This document shows positions 1 through 5,890 of a stretch of 6,448 nt of DNA, one piece after another; the first letter of the stretch is position 1; each line of letters opens with the position of its first letter. Under the pieces are notes generated by a model, which did no database searches, had not been told where the DNA came from, and saw nothing but the letters and a program-made list of their open reading frames with translations. The position numbers were made by a program, and so were the translations under genes. Source of the stretch: Verrucomicrobiota bacterium (GTDB lineage: Bacteria; Verrucomicrobiota; Verrucomicrobiia; Chthoniobacterales; UBA6821); contig VHCR01000087.1 in assembly GCA_016871655.1 (NCBI GenBank), forward strand, positions 1-6,448, read 5' to 3'.

Positions 1-2544
1 CCAGGCTGGTATACAGCCTACACGCCCTATCAAGCAGAAATTTCGCAAGGACGTTTGGAGGCGCTCCTCAATTTCCAGACGATGATTACCGATTTAACGG
101 GTCTCGATGTTGCGAATGCCTCGATGCTCGATGAGGCTACAGCAGCAGCCGAAGCTATGGCGCTTTGCTATGACTTAAAAAAAATTCCGACTTTTTTTGT
201 TGATAGTCATTGTCATCCTCAAACAATTGCGCTTCTCAAGACACGTTCCGAGCCTCTTGGTATCAAGCTCGTCGTTGGATCGCTCAACGATCTTCCTGTT
301 GAAACAGGCTCTCTTTGTGGCGCTCTTTTGCAATATCCTGCAACGGATGGAATCATCAGTGACCCGACTTCTTTCCTTGAGCGAACACACGCTGCTGGTG
401 GATTAGCTGTTGTGGCTTGTGATCCGCTTGCAATGACACGGCTCAAGCCGCCCGGAGAACTCGGAGCCGATGTGGCGATTGGATCGACGCAGCGTTTTGG
501 AGTTCCTCTCGGATATGGAGGTCCTCATGCAGGCTTTATGGCGGTGAAGGATGGTCTCAAGCGGCGACTTCCAGGACGATTAATTGGCGTCTCTCGTGAT
601 GCAGAGGGAAATCCCGGGCTGCGTCTCACACTGCAAACGCGTGAGCAACACATCCGTCGCGAAAAAGCGACGAGCAATATCTGCACGGCACAAGTTCTTT
701 TGGCCGTGATGGCCTCGATGTATGCGGTCTATCATGGGCCTGAAGGTCTGGTCAACATTGCACACCACATTCATCTTAAGGCCCTGCAATTGGCTTCCGC
801 GCTGACGCGCGCTGGATGGCATGTCATCGCAAGGCCTTTTTTTGATACAATTAAAATTCAGCTCACGCCGGAACAAGCCATTTTACTCAAAGAACGGGCT
901 CATCAACATAGGATCAATCTTCGTTTTCTAAAGGGAGATGAAGCTGTGACGATCACTTTGGATGAAACAACAACGTCACTAGAACCGCTCTTGAAAATTT
1001 TTGGAGCCACAGACGCGAAAAATGTGGCTCATCCGTTGCATTGGCAGCTTCCTGAAAAATTGCGACGGACAACAAAATTTTTAACTCATCCCGTTTTCAA
1101 TAGTTACCATACCGAAACAGAAATGCTTCGTTACTTGCAGCGTCTTGAAGCAAAAGATTTGTCATTGACGACATCGATGATTCCGCTTGGTTCTTGCACG
1201 ATGAAACTCAATGCGACAGCCGAGATGCTTCCTGTCACGTGGCAGCATCTTTCGAACTTGCATCCTTTTGTGCCGCTCGATCAAGCGCAAGGGTATCAAG
1301 AAATTTTTCGGCAATTGGAGCGTTGGTTAGCTGAAATTACAGGTTTCCATGCCGTTTCCTTGCAGCCCAATGCTGGTTCTCAAGGCGAATATGCCGGTCT
1401 CCTCGTCATTCGCGCCTATCATCGAAGTCACGGGCAAGCTCATCGCAACATCTGTCTCATTCCGGTTTCCGCTCATGGGACCAATCCTGCCAGTGCGGCG
1501 ATGGCCGGGATGGAAATTGTCGGCGTTGCTTGCGATGAGGAGGGAAATATTGACGTTGTTGATTTTAAAAAGAAAGTTGAAGAACATCGCGATCGCCTTG
1601 CAGCGTTGATGGTGACTTATCCTTCGACGCATGGTGTTTTTGAATCTTCGATTAAAGAGCTCTGTAAAATCGTGCATGAAGCTGGCGGTCAAGTTTACAT
1701 GGATGGAGCCAACATGAATGCGCAGGTAGGACTCTGTTCTCCTGGCGATCTTGGTGCCGATGTTTGTCACCTCAATTTGCACAAAACATTTTGTATTCCT
1801 CATGGTGGTGGCGGACCTGGTGTCGGGCCGATCGGCGTGGCGAAGCATCTAGCACCTTACTTGCCAGGGCACTCGGTTGTTCCAATGGGAGGAAAACATG
1901 CCATTGGTGAAGTCAGTGCGGCTCCGTGGGGGAGTGCGAGCATCTGCATTATCAGCTGGATGTACATCCGAATGATGGGAGCCGATGGATTAAAGATGGC
2001 AACGCAAATTGCAATTTTGAATGCCAACTACATTGCAAAACGTCTCGAAAATTATTATCCCGTTCTGTATCGTGGTGAGCAAGGGCGGGTCGCTCACGAA
2101 TGTATTCTTGATGTGCGTGAATGGAAACAACGTGTAGGCATTGAGGTTGAAGATATCGCAAAACGATTGATGGATTACGGATTCCATGCGCCAACGATGA
2201 GTTGGCCAGTTGCTGGAACGCTCATGGTAGAACCCACAGAAAGCGAATCAAAAGAAGAACTCGATCGTTTTTGTGATGCGATGATTGCGATTCATGGAGA
2301 GCTGCTCGCCATTGAAGAAGGGCGACTCGACCGTGCTGACAATCCTTTGAAACGTGCACCTCATACCATTCATGCTGTTACGGCTGCTACTTGGGATCGT
2401 GGTTATTCGCGTGAGCAAGCTGCTTACCCAGTTCCATGGCTACGTCAGTACAAGTTCTGGCCAAGCGTAGCTCGCGTGGATAATGTTTACGGAGACCGTA
2501 ATCTTTTTTGCTCTTGTCCTGCAGTATATACCAATGACGAATGA
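1..2544 (+). CDS. gcvP: Glycine dehydrogenase (decarboxylating), P-protein of the glycine cleavage system; 5' end outside window
   Basis: This PLP enzyme decarboxylates glycine and passes the aminomethyl group to the lipoyl arm of H-protein, feeding one-carbon units to tetrahydrofolate. The frame is open from base 1 ([20 protein letters not shown]), so the TTG at 55 is not the real start. The 847 codons present, against about 957 residues for E. coli GcvP, imply about 110 residues missing upstream. Both halves of the fused single-chain form are present. Counting codons from base 1, the N-terminal half has GGPHAGF (173-179) and [13 protein letters not shown] (214-226). The C-terminal catalytic half has [11 protein letters not shown] (490-500), the PLP-binding lysine in HLNLHKTF (Lys 595, bases 1783-1785) and the glycine-rich [11 protein letters not shown] loop just after it. 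No frameshift is seen. The end reads [15 protein letters not shown]. The last codons and the stop lie inside a palindromic element, so the tail may not be native. gcvT and gcvH, if adjacent, would lie upstream. Confidence 0.97.
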   Translation, partial: PGWYTAYTPYQAEISQGRLEALLNFQTMITDLTGLDVANASMLDEATAAAEAMALCYDLKKIPTFFVDSHCHPQTIALLKTRSEPLGIKLVVGSLNDLPVETGSLCGALLQYPATDGIISDPTSFLERTHAAGGLAVVACDPLAMTRLKPPGELGADVAIGSTQRFGVPLGYGGPHAGFMAVKDGLKRRLPGRLIGVSRDAEGNPGLRLTLQTREQHIRREKATSNICTAQVLLAVMASMYAVYHGPEGLVNIAHHIHLKALQLASALTRAGWHVIARPFFDTIKIQLTPEQAILLKERAHQHRINLRFLKGDEAVTITLDETTTSLEPLLKIFGATDAKNVAHPLHWQLPEKLRRTTKFLTHPVFNSYHTETEMLRYLQRLEAKDLSLTTSMIPLGSCTMKLNATAEMLPVTWQHLSNLHPFVPLDQAQGYQEIFRQLERWLAEITGFHAVSLQPNAGSQGEYAGLLVIRAYHRSHGQAHRNICLIPVSAHGTNPASAAMAGMEIVGVACDEEGNIDVVDFKKKVEEHRDRLAALMVTYPSTHGVFESSIKELCKIVHEAGGQVYMDGANMNAQVGLCSPGDLGADVCHLNLHKTFCIPHGGGGPGVGPIGVAKHLAPYLPGHSVVPMGGKHAIGEVSAAPWGSASICIISWMYIRMMGADGLKMATQIAILNANYIAKRLENYYPVLYRGEQGRVAHECILDVREWKQRVGIEVEDIAKRLMDYGFHAPTMSWPVAGTLMVEPTESESKEELDRFCDAMIAIHGELLAIEEGRLDRADNPLKRAPHTIHAVTAATWDRGYSREQAAYPVPWLRQYKFWPSVARVDNVYGDRNLFCSCPAVYTNDE

Positions 2545-2688
2545 ATTTTAGGAATTTCTACTTGTTATTTTTAGCACTAGCAGCGTTGTCATCGCTACTG
2601 TTACCTCGGTAGTAGCACGCTCTAACGCCTTGCTAGCGTTAAAAATTTCTGCGTATAATTTTTCTAAAATTCATCCGTCATTGGTATA
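2527..2688. repeat. Large imperfect palindrome 1 (MITE-like), overlapping the gcvP 3' end
   Basis: The 25-base tips 2527-2551 and 2664-2688 are reverse complements at 24 of 25 positions (outer part TATACCAATGACG / CGTCATTGGTATA). Inside them the two halves still pair imperfectly. ATTTTTAGCACTAGCA in the left half matches ATTTTTAACGCTAGCA read from the right half, and the apex is TACC-TC-GGTA at 2602-2611, almost at the centre. A single-stranded copy could therefore fold into one hairpin about 160 bases long. The tips begin and end with TA, which would fit a TA-targeting (IS630/Tc1-mariner type) MITE, but TA is itself palindromic so this is weak evidence. No transposase gene is present. It could also act as a transcript-stabilising or terminating structure for gcvP. 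The palindrome is seen directly; the mobile origin is inference. Confidence 0.8.
2630..2659 (+). promoter_or_regulatory. Possible sigma70-type promoter inside palindrome 1
   Basis: A perfect -10 hexamer TATAAT at 2654-2659 lies 18 bases after TTGCTA (2630-2635), which matches the -35 consensus at 4 of 6 positions. Transcription would start near 2666 and read rightward through palindrome 2 into the DJ-1-family gene, giving a leader of about 230 bases. A chance match is possible in this AT-rich stretch. It is the best promoter candidate seen in the gap between gcvP and the next gene. Confidence 0.35.
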
Positions 2689-2727
2689 AAACAGGAGCGT
2701 TTTTAAAATTTCTATGCTATTTCTCAC

Positions 2728-2890
2728 ATAGTGTATTAAATTGAAAAGGGCATGTTAGAAGCGCTGAAATTTTTTCTTAGAACAAGGCCGAAGATCGAAG
2801 CGCTATCCGAAGATAATGTGAGATCTGAGAACGCAGTTCTAAGGAAAAAGAGCAAGCTTATCGCGTGCCCTTTTCAATTTAATACACTAT
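2728..2890. repeat. Large imperfect palindrome 2 (MITE-like), abutting the DJ-1-family start codon
   Basis: The 27-base tips 2728-2754 and 2864-2890 are reverse complements at 26 of 27 positions (outer part ATAGTGTATTAAATTG / CAATTTAATACACTAT). The one difference would be a G-U-type pair in RNA. Pairing continues imperfectly inward: CTTAGAAC at 2776-2783 faces GTTCTAAG at 2836-2843, with shorter matches further in. Outside the tips, ATGCTAT (2714-2720) can also pair with ATAGCAT (2889-2895) across a bulge, drawing the first two bases of the next start codon into the structure. The element is 163 bases long, against 162 for palindrome 1 and 39 bases from it, but the tip sequences are unrelated. 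TA dinucleotides flank the GTGTATTAAATTG tips on both sides, as expected for a TA target duplication. Confidence 0.8.
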
Positions 2891-2893
2891 AGC

Positions 2894-3535
2894 ATGAAAA
2901 AAATCGTCTTTCTGTTTTATGAGGGGATGACATCGCTTGATGCTATCGGGCCGCACACCGTACTCGCTCAGCTTCCTGACGTCGAAGTCAAACACGTCGC
3001 ACGAAAAGCGGGATTCATTCAAACGGATGCGATGCAATTGACCTTAATGGCAGAGTATTCTATCGAAGATATTTTGGGGGCTGATATCCTGGTCATTCCT
3101 GGTGGGAGAAACGCGACAACATTAGAAAAATATCCCGAAGTTTTAGAATGGATTCGTGCCATTCATCAAACGACAACATGGACGACTTCTGTTTGCACGG
3201 GGAGTTTGATTTTAGGCGCCGCTGGTCTGCTGCAAGGATTGCCGGCAACAAGTCATTGGGCCGTGATGGATCGCTTAAAAAAATGGGGTGCCATTCCAAC
3301 ATCACATCGTGTTGTCGAATCTGGGAAAATCATCACAGCAGCCGGAGTTTCAGCGGGTATTGACATGGGGTTAACACTCGCTGCAAAAATGGCCGGAGAA
3401 GCAGTCGCGAAGCGGATTCAACTTGGAATCGAATACGATCCGCAACCTCCTTTTGATTGTGGAAGTCTGGAGAAAGCAGATCCAGAGATGGTGAAGGTGC
3501 TGCGTGAAGCGATGGAGAAGAGTTTTGAAAAATAA
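2894..3535 (+). CDS. DJ-1/PfpI (ThiJ) family protein, isonitrile hydratase-like
   Basis: This 213-residue cytoplasmic protein has the class I glutamine-amidotransferase-like fold of the DJ-1 superfamily. The nucleophile elbow is TSVCTGS, with Cys101 and Thr102. The N-terminal acidic residues are in YEGMTSLDAIGP (Glu10, Asp16). The closest family I recognise is bacterial isonitrile hydratase (InhA), which hydrates isonitriles to N-formamides. Shared traits are the CTGSLILGAAGLLQG stretch (101-115), ATSHW (118-122), the GVSAGIDMGL segment (151-160) and the tail with LGIEYDPQPPFDCGS (177-191). The Asp16/Cys101/Thr102 set corresponds to the catalytic residues reported for that enzyme. Actual substrate is unproven; other relatives act as glyoxalases or are AraC-type sensor domains, but no DNA-binding domain follows here. 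ATG at 2894 gives the usual MKKIVFLFYEG beginning and has no Shine-Dalgarno sequence. Palindrome 2 lies directly upstream, and nudC follows after 21 bases. Confidence 0.88.
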   Translation: MKKIVFLFYEGMTSLDAIGPHTVLAQLPDVEVKHVARKAGFIQTDAMQLTLMAEYSIEDILGADILVIPGGRNATTLEKYPEVLEWIRAIHQTTTWTTSVCTGSLILGAAGLLQGLPATSHWAVMDRLKKWGAIPTSHRVVESGKIITAAGVSAGIDMGLTLAAKMAGEAVAKRIQLGIEYDPQPPFDCGSLEKADPEMVKVLREAMEKSFEK

Positions 3536-3556
3536 AATTTCCTTTTCTCTCTCACT

Positions 3557-4369
3557 ATGAAATCTCTCGATCTCATTGCATTTTCAAAAGGTGACTGGGA
3601 GCAGTCTTTCATTTTTTTTACGGAAGAAGGAAAGATGGTGGTTGAAAATACCTCACCATTTTTGTCTCATGCTGCTTTTCTAGCAAAGCCTTTTTTAGTG
3701 GCTCTGCAGGCTCATCATGATGCCGAGCTTTGTGTGATTCATGGGAATGTCATGCTTTCTGAAGAGGAATTGTTGGCAGCAGGATTACAACTTTTGCATC
3801 CGCGTGATTATTTTCTGGCAATGGGAGAGCAAGTGGAGATTGAGAACAAAGTTTTACGTGCAGCACATTGGTCCGTCGCGCATCGCCTGCAACGACATTG
3901 TAGTTATTGCGGAGGTTCTTTACAAAAACTTCCTGAGACGACGGAGAAAAAATGTTTGCAATGTGAAAAATCTTTTTTTCCAAAACTCTCACCTGCAGTT
4001 TTGGTGCGCATTGAACGTGGAGAAGAAATTTTATTGGCACGTGGTCCTCAACATCCGCCGGAGATGTATACGGTTCTTGCAGGCTTTATCGACCTCGGCG
4101 AGTCAGCCGAGCAGACAGTTCATCGTGAAGTGAAAGAAGAAGTCGGACTGGAAGTGACAAATTTAAAATATTTTGGAAGTCAAAGCTGGCCTTTTCCTGA
4201 CAGCTTCATGGTTGCTTTTATAGCTGATTATCTTCGTGGTGAGATCAAAATCGATCCGACTGAGCTCGAGGAAGCACGCTGGTTTCATCGTGATGAGCTC
4301 CCGCTCTTGCCTCCGCCGTCAACGTTGTCGCGAAAGTTAATTGATGATTTTGTGAGAAGGACAAAATGA
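3557..4369 (+). CDS. nudC: NAD(+)/NADH pyrophosphatase NudC (Nudix hydrolase with zinc ribbon)
   Basis: NudC splits NADH to NMNH and AMP and, in E. coli, removes NAD caps from RNA 5' ends. The 270 residues (E. coli NudC has 257) show the standard order. A poorly conserved N-terminal domain covers about 1-110. The zinc ribbon has CSYC and CLQC pairs (Cys115, 118, 133, 136). The Nudix fold carries a complete Nudix box at 176-198: G176, E182, R190-E191, E194-E195, G197. SQSWPFPDS at 208-216 is the NudC-subfamily signature (usually SQPWPFPxS) that separates it from other Nudix enzymes. The ATG at 3557 follows only pyrimidine-rich sequence, with no Shine-Dalgarno. The 21-base gap after the DJ-1-family gene and shared strand suggest one transcript. 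The gene converges on the serine hydrolase gene with 11 bases between stop codons. Confidence 0.95.
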   Translation: MKSLDLIAFSKGDWEQSFIFFTEEGKMVVENTSPFLSHAAFLAKPFLVALQAHHDAELCVIHGNVMLSEEELLAAGLQLLHPRDYFLAMGEQVEIENKVLRAAHWSVAHRLQRHCSYCGGSLQKLPETTEKKCLQCEKSFFPKLSPAVLVRIERGEEILLARGPQHPPEMYTVLAGFIDLGESAEQTVHREVKEEVGLEVTNLKYFGSQSWPFPDSFMVAFIADYLRGEIKIDPTELEEARWFHRDELPLLPPPSTLSRKLIDDFVRRTK

Positions 4370-4383
4370 TCTCGAAATGATCA
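4367..4383 (-). terminator. Weak hairpin between convergent stop codons
   Basis: TGATC (4367-4371) and GATCA (4379-4383) pair around a 7-base loop. Read on the minus strand the hairpin is followed at once by TTTT, so it could be a weak intrinsic terminator for the serine hydrolase transcript. Its bases include both the nudC and the serine hydrolase stop codons. A five-base-pair stem (six counting one G-U) is short and chance is possible. On the plus strand the nearest T-run (4396-4401) is 12 bases away, so it is a poor terminator for nudC. Confidence 0.22.
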
Positions 4384-5469
4384 CAGCTCCAAAAATTTTT
4401 TCATCAATGGCTGATTGGGAAATAAGACTTCAAAATGTTCTCCAGGCCAGTTAGCAACTTGGGCAACGATGATGCGTTGTTGTGAAGGGATGTAAATGAA
4501 ACAACTCGTGTAGCCGCGGATGACGCCGGCGTAGTACCAAATCGTTCCAATCTTTGGTACATTAAGCGAGTAGATGCCAAGACCATAACGACACCCTTCA
4601 GGCTTTGGTGGAGTTGAGGGAACAGCGACAGTTGTTTCCATTTCCTGAATGCTCGTAGCTGACAAAATCACATCGGGTGTTAACAAGGCATGAGTCCAAG
4701 TGAGAAGGTCGCGGCTATTCATTAGCATCGATCCAGCAGGACCGTAGTGACTGGCATTGAAGGCGGTGATATCTTGCTTGCCGGCATAAGCGTGAGCCAT
4801 TTGATCAATAATATTTTTAGGGTAAAAAGAATGGCTGTAAAAAGTGTAGTCGAGATGAAGTGGTTTGAAAAAACGAGTCGTGAATAAGTCGTTCAAAGAG
4901 TCTCCAGAAATTTTTTTAATAAGAAGTCCCAGCAAAAAATAATTAGTATTAGAATAGAGCCACTTCGTTCCTGGAGCAAAGAGATCTGGCTTTTGGTAAA
5001 TGGCATCAACAACTTTTTGAGAAGTGAGAACGGTTGTTTCATAGTCATCGCGTTCTTTTGAAAAGTCAGTATTCGCAATGCCACTTGTCATGTTGAGGAG
5101 TTGACGAACGGTGATCGATTTCCAACGTGGATACTCATGAAAGTAGCGACCGATGGAGTCATCGAGGCTGATCTTTCCTTCTTCTTGGAGTTGCAACAAG
5201 GCTGCTGCAATAAAAGTTTTGGTGATACTCCCAACACCATAGAGTGTCTCTGGCGTCACTGGCTTTTTGTCATGGCGTGTTGCAAAGCCTGAAGTATAGG
5301 TTTCAATTTTTTTTGTTTTCAGATCTTCCGTCGCGACAACGATGCTCGTGATGTGATGACTCGTTCGCCACTCATTTAAAAAAGATTGCAGCTCTTGTTG
5401 AGATGAAGTTGCTTTGGCTTGGTCAAGAGAAGCAAGTGATAGAAAAAGCAAAAAAAACAAAACTTTCAT
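4381..5469 (-). CDS. Exported serine hydrolase, beta-lactamase / D-Ala-D-Ala carboxypeptidase-like (peptidase S12)
   Basis: This 362-residue protein belongs to the class C beta-lactamase/S12 serine hydrolase family, whose members act on cell-wall peptides, beta-lactams or small esters. It begins with a signal peptide (MKVLFFLLFLSLASLDQAKA, likely cut after residue 20), so it acts in the periplasm or envelope. The nucleophile motif is SITK (Ser81, Lys84) after TLYGVG. The second motif is YSN (Tyr172-Asn174). RQLLNMTSGI (122-131) and the GPAGSMLMNSRDLLTW region (243-258) are also typical. The third motif, normally HxG or KTG, reads YAG (313-315) within WYYAGVIRGYTS, so a usual active-site residue is replaced by Tyr. 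Real antibiotic resistance cannot be inferred. The ATG at 5469 lies in an A/T tract without a Shine-Dalgarno sequence, 14 bases after the cupin stop codon, so the two are probably one transcript with this gene second. Confidence 0.92.
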   Translation of the reverse strand: MKVLFFLLFLSLASLDQAKATSSQQELQSFLNEWRTSHHITSIVVATEDLKTKKIETYTSGFATRHDKKPVTPETLYGVGSITKTFIAAALLQLQEEGKISLDDSIGRYFHEYPRWKSITVRQLLNMTSGIANTDFSKERDDYETTVLTSQKVVDAIYQKPDLFAPGTKWLYSNTNYFLLGLLIKKISGDSLNDLFTTRFFKPLHLDYTFYSHSFYPKNIIDQMAHAYAGKQDITAFNASHYGPAGSMLMNSRDLLTWTHALLTPDVILSATSIQEMETTVAVPSTPPKPEGCRYGLGIYSLNVPKIGTIWYYAGVIRGYTSCFIYIPSQQRIIVAQVANWPGEHFEVLFPNQPLMKKFLEL

Positions 5470-5483
5470 AAAAAAATTAAAAA

Positions 5484-5834
5484 TTATTTTTTAAACTCAA
5501 TCACCATCACTTCCATCGGATGATGAGATTGATTGATATCACAATGAAGTTCTTTTGGCCTGTCTGGAAGTAGAATGCGGGCGGTTCCGCGTTTCATGAT
5601 GAGGCGATGAGACTGACCGCGGTCATTTTTAACAAGCAGGTCGACATCTGTCAGTGCAACAACCACACGACGATGATCGTGACGATGCATGACGAGGGGT
5701 TGGTTTGGTTCAATGATTGTTTTCCAAACAATGACATCTTGGTTTTCACACTGCTTCTCACGATGAGTGAGTGCGGCAGAGAGTGGTGCCAACAACAGGA
5801 CAGCGCTGAGTAAAAAATAAAATTTTGTTTTCAT
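5484..5834 (-). CDS. Small exported cupin-like protein of unknown function
   Basis: The product has 116 residues. Residues 1 to about 20 (MKTKFYFLLSAVLLLAPLSA) form a Sec-type signal peptide, so the mature protein of about 95 residues is expected in the periplasm. It looks like a single small cupin barrel. VMHRHDHRRVVVALTDVDL (48-66) resembles the first cupin motif with His50, His52 and His54 as candidate metal ligands. ELHCDINQSHHPMEVMVIEF (95-114) resembles the second, with His97, His104 and His105. The glutamate expected a few residues after the HxH pair is absent, so any metal site is non-standard or lost. No enzymatic role can be assigned. The gene is first on the minus strand in a likely two-gene unit with the serine hydrolase. 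Its start has no Shine-Dalgarno sequence (upstream CAAAACCTTATTTT) and no clear promoter was seen. Confidence 0.78.
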   Translation of the reverse strand: MKTKFYFLLSAVLLLAPLSAALTHREKQCENQDVIVWKTIIEPNQPLVMHRHDHRRVVVALTDVDLLVKNDRGQSHRLIMKRGTARILLPDRPKELHCDINQSHHPMEVMVIEFKK

Positions 5835-5890
5835 AAAATAAGGTTTTGCTATTTTGAGATGACTTTAGTCCATTCATGATGAAATAGAAG
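5835..5890. promoter_or_regulatory. Divergent intergenic region
   Basis: These 56 bases separate the start codons of the minus-strand cupin gene and the plus-strand methyltransferase gene, so each direction needs a promoter here or inside the opposite gene. TTGAGA at 5854-5859 could be a -35 for the rightward gene, but no convincing -10 follows at 16-18 bases. No leftward promoter or operator palindrome stands out. Confidence 0.3.

Noticed and set aside
55..57. TTG at 55 as the start of the glycine dehydrogenase gene
   Set aside because: The frame is open to base 1 and the upstream residues [17 protein letters not shown] are conserved GcvP sequence. The true start is outside the window.
1327..1848. 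173-codon minus-strand frame inside gcvP
   Set aside because: It lies fully within a strongly conserved plus-strand enzyme gene, has no recognisable domain, and is a shadow frame.
2623..2641. TAACGC / GCGTTA hairpin as an intrinsic terminator of gcvP
   Set aside because: It is followed by AAAATTTCT, not a T-run, and it falls inside the larger palindrome, which explains the pairing equally well.
2728..2890. Complete insertion sequence
   Set aside because: Only about 110 bases lie between the tips and no transposase frame is present. At most it is a non-autonomous element.
2527..2895. CRISPR array or riboswitch in the long intergenic region
   Set aside because: The repeats are inverted, not direct with regular spacers, and no riboswitch core was recognised. 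Two large palindromes explain the structure.
3741..4133. 130-codon plus-strand frame inside nudC
   Set aside because: It is out of frame with the zinc ribbon and Nudix box of NudC and is rich in residues typical of shadow frames.
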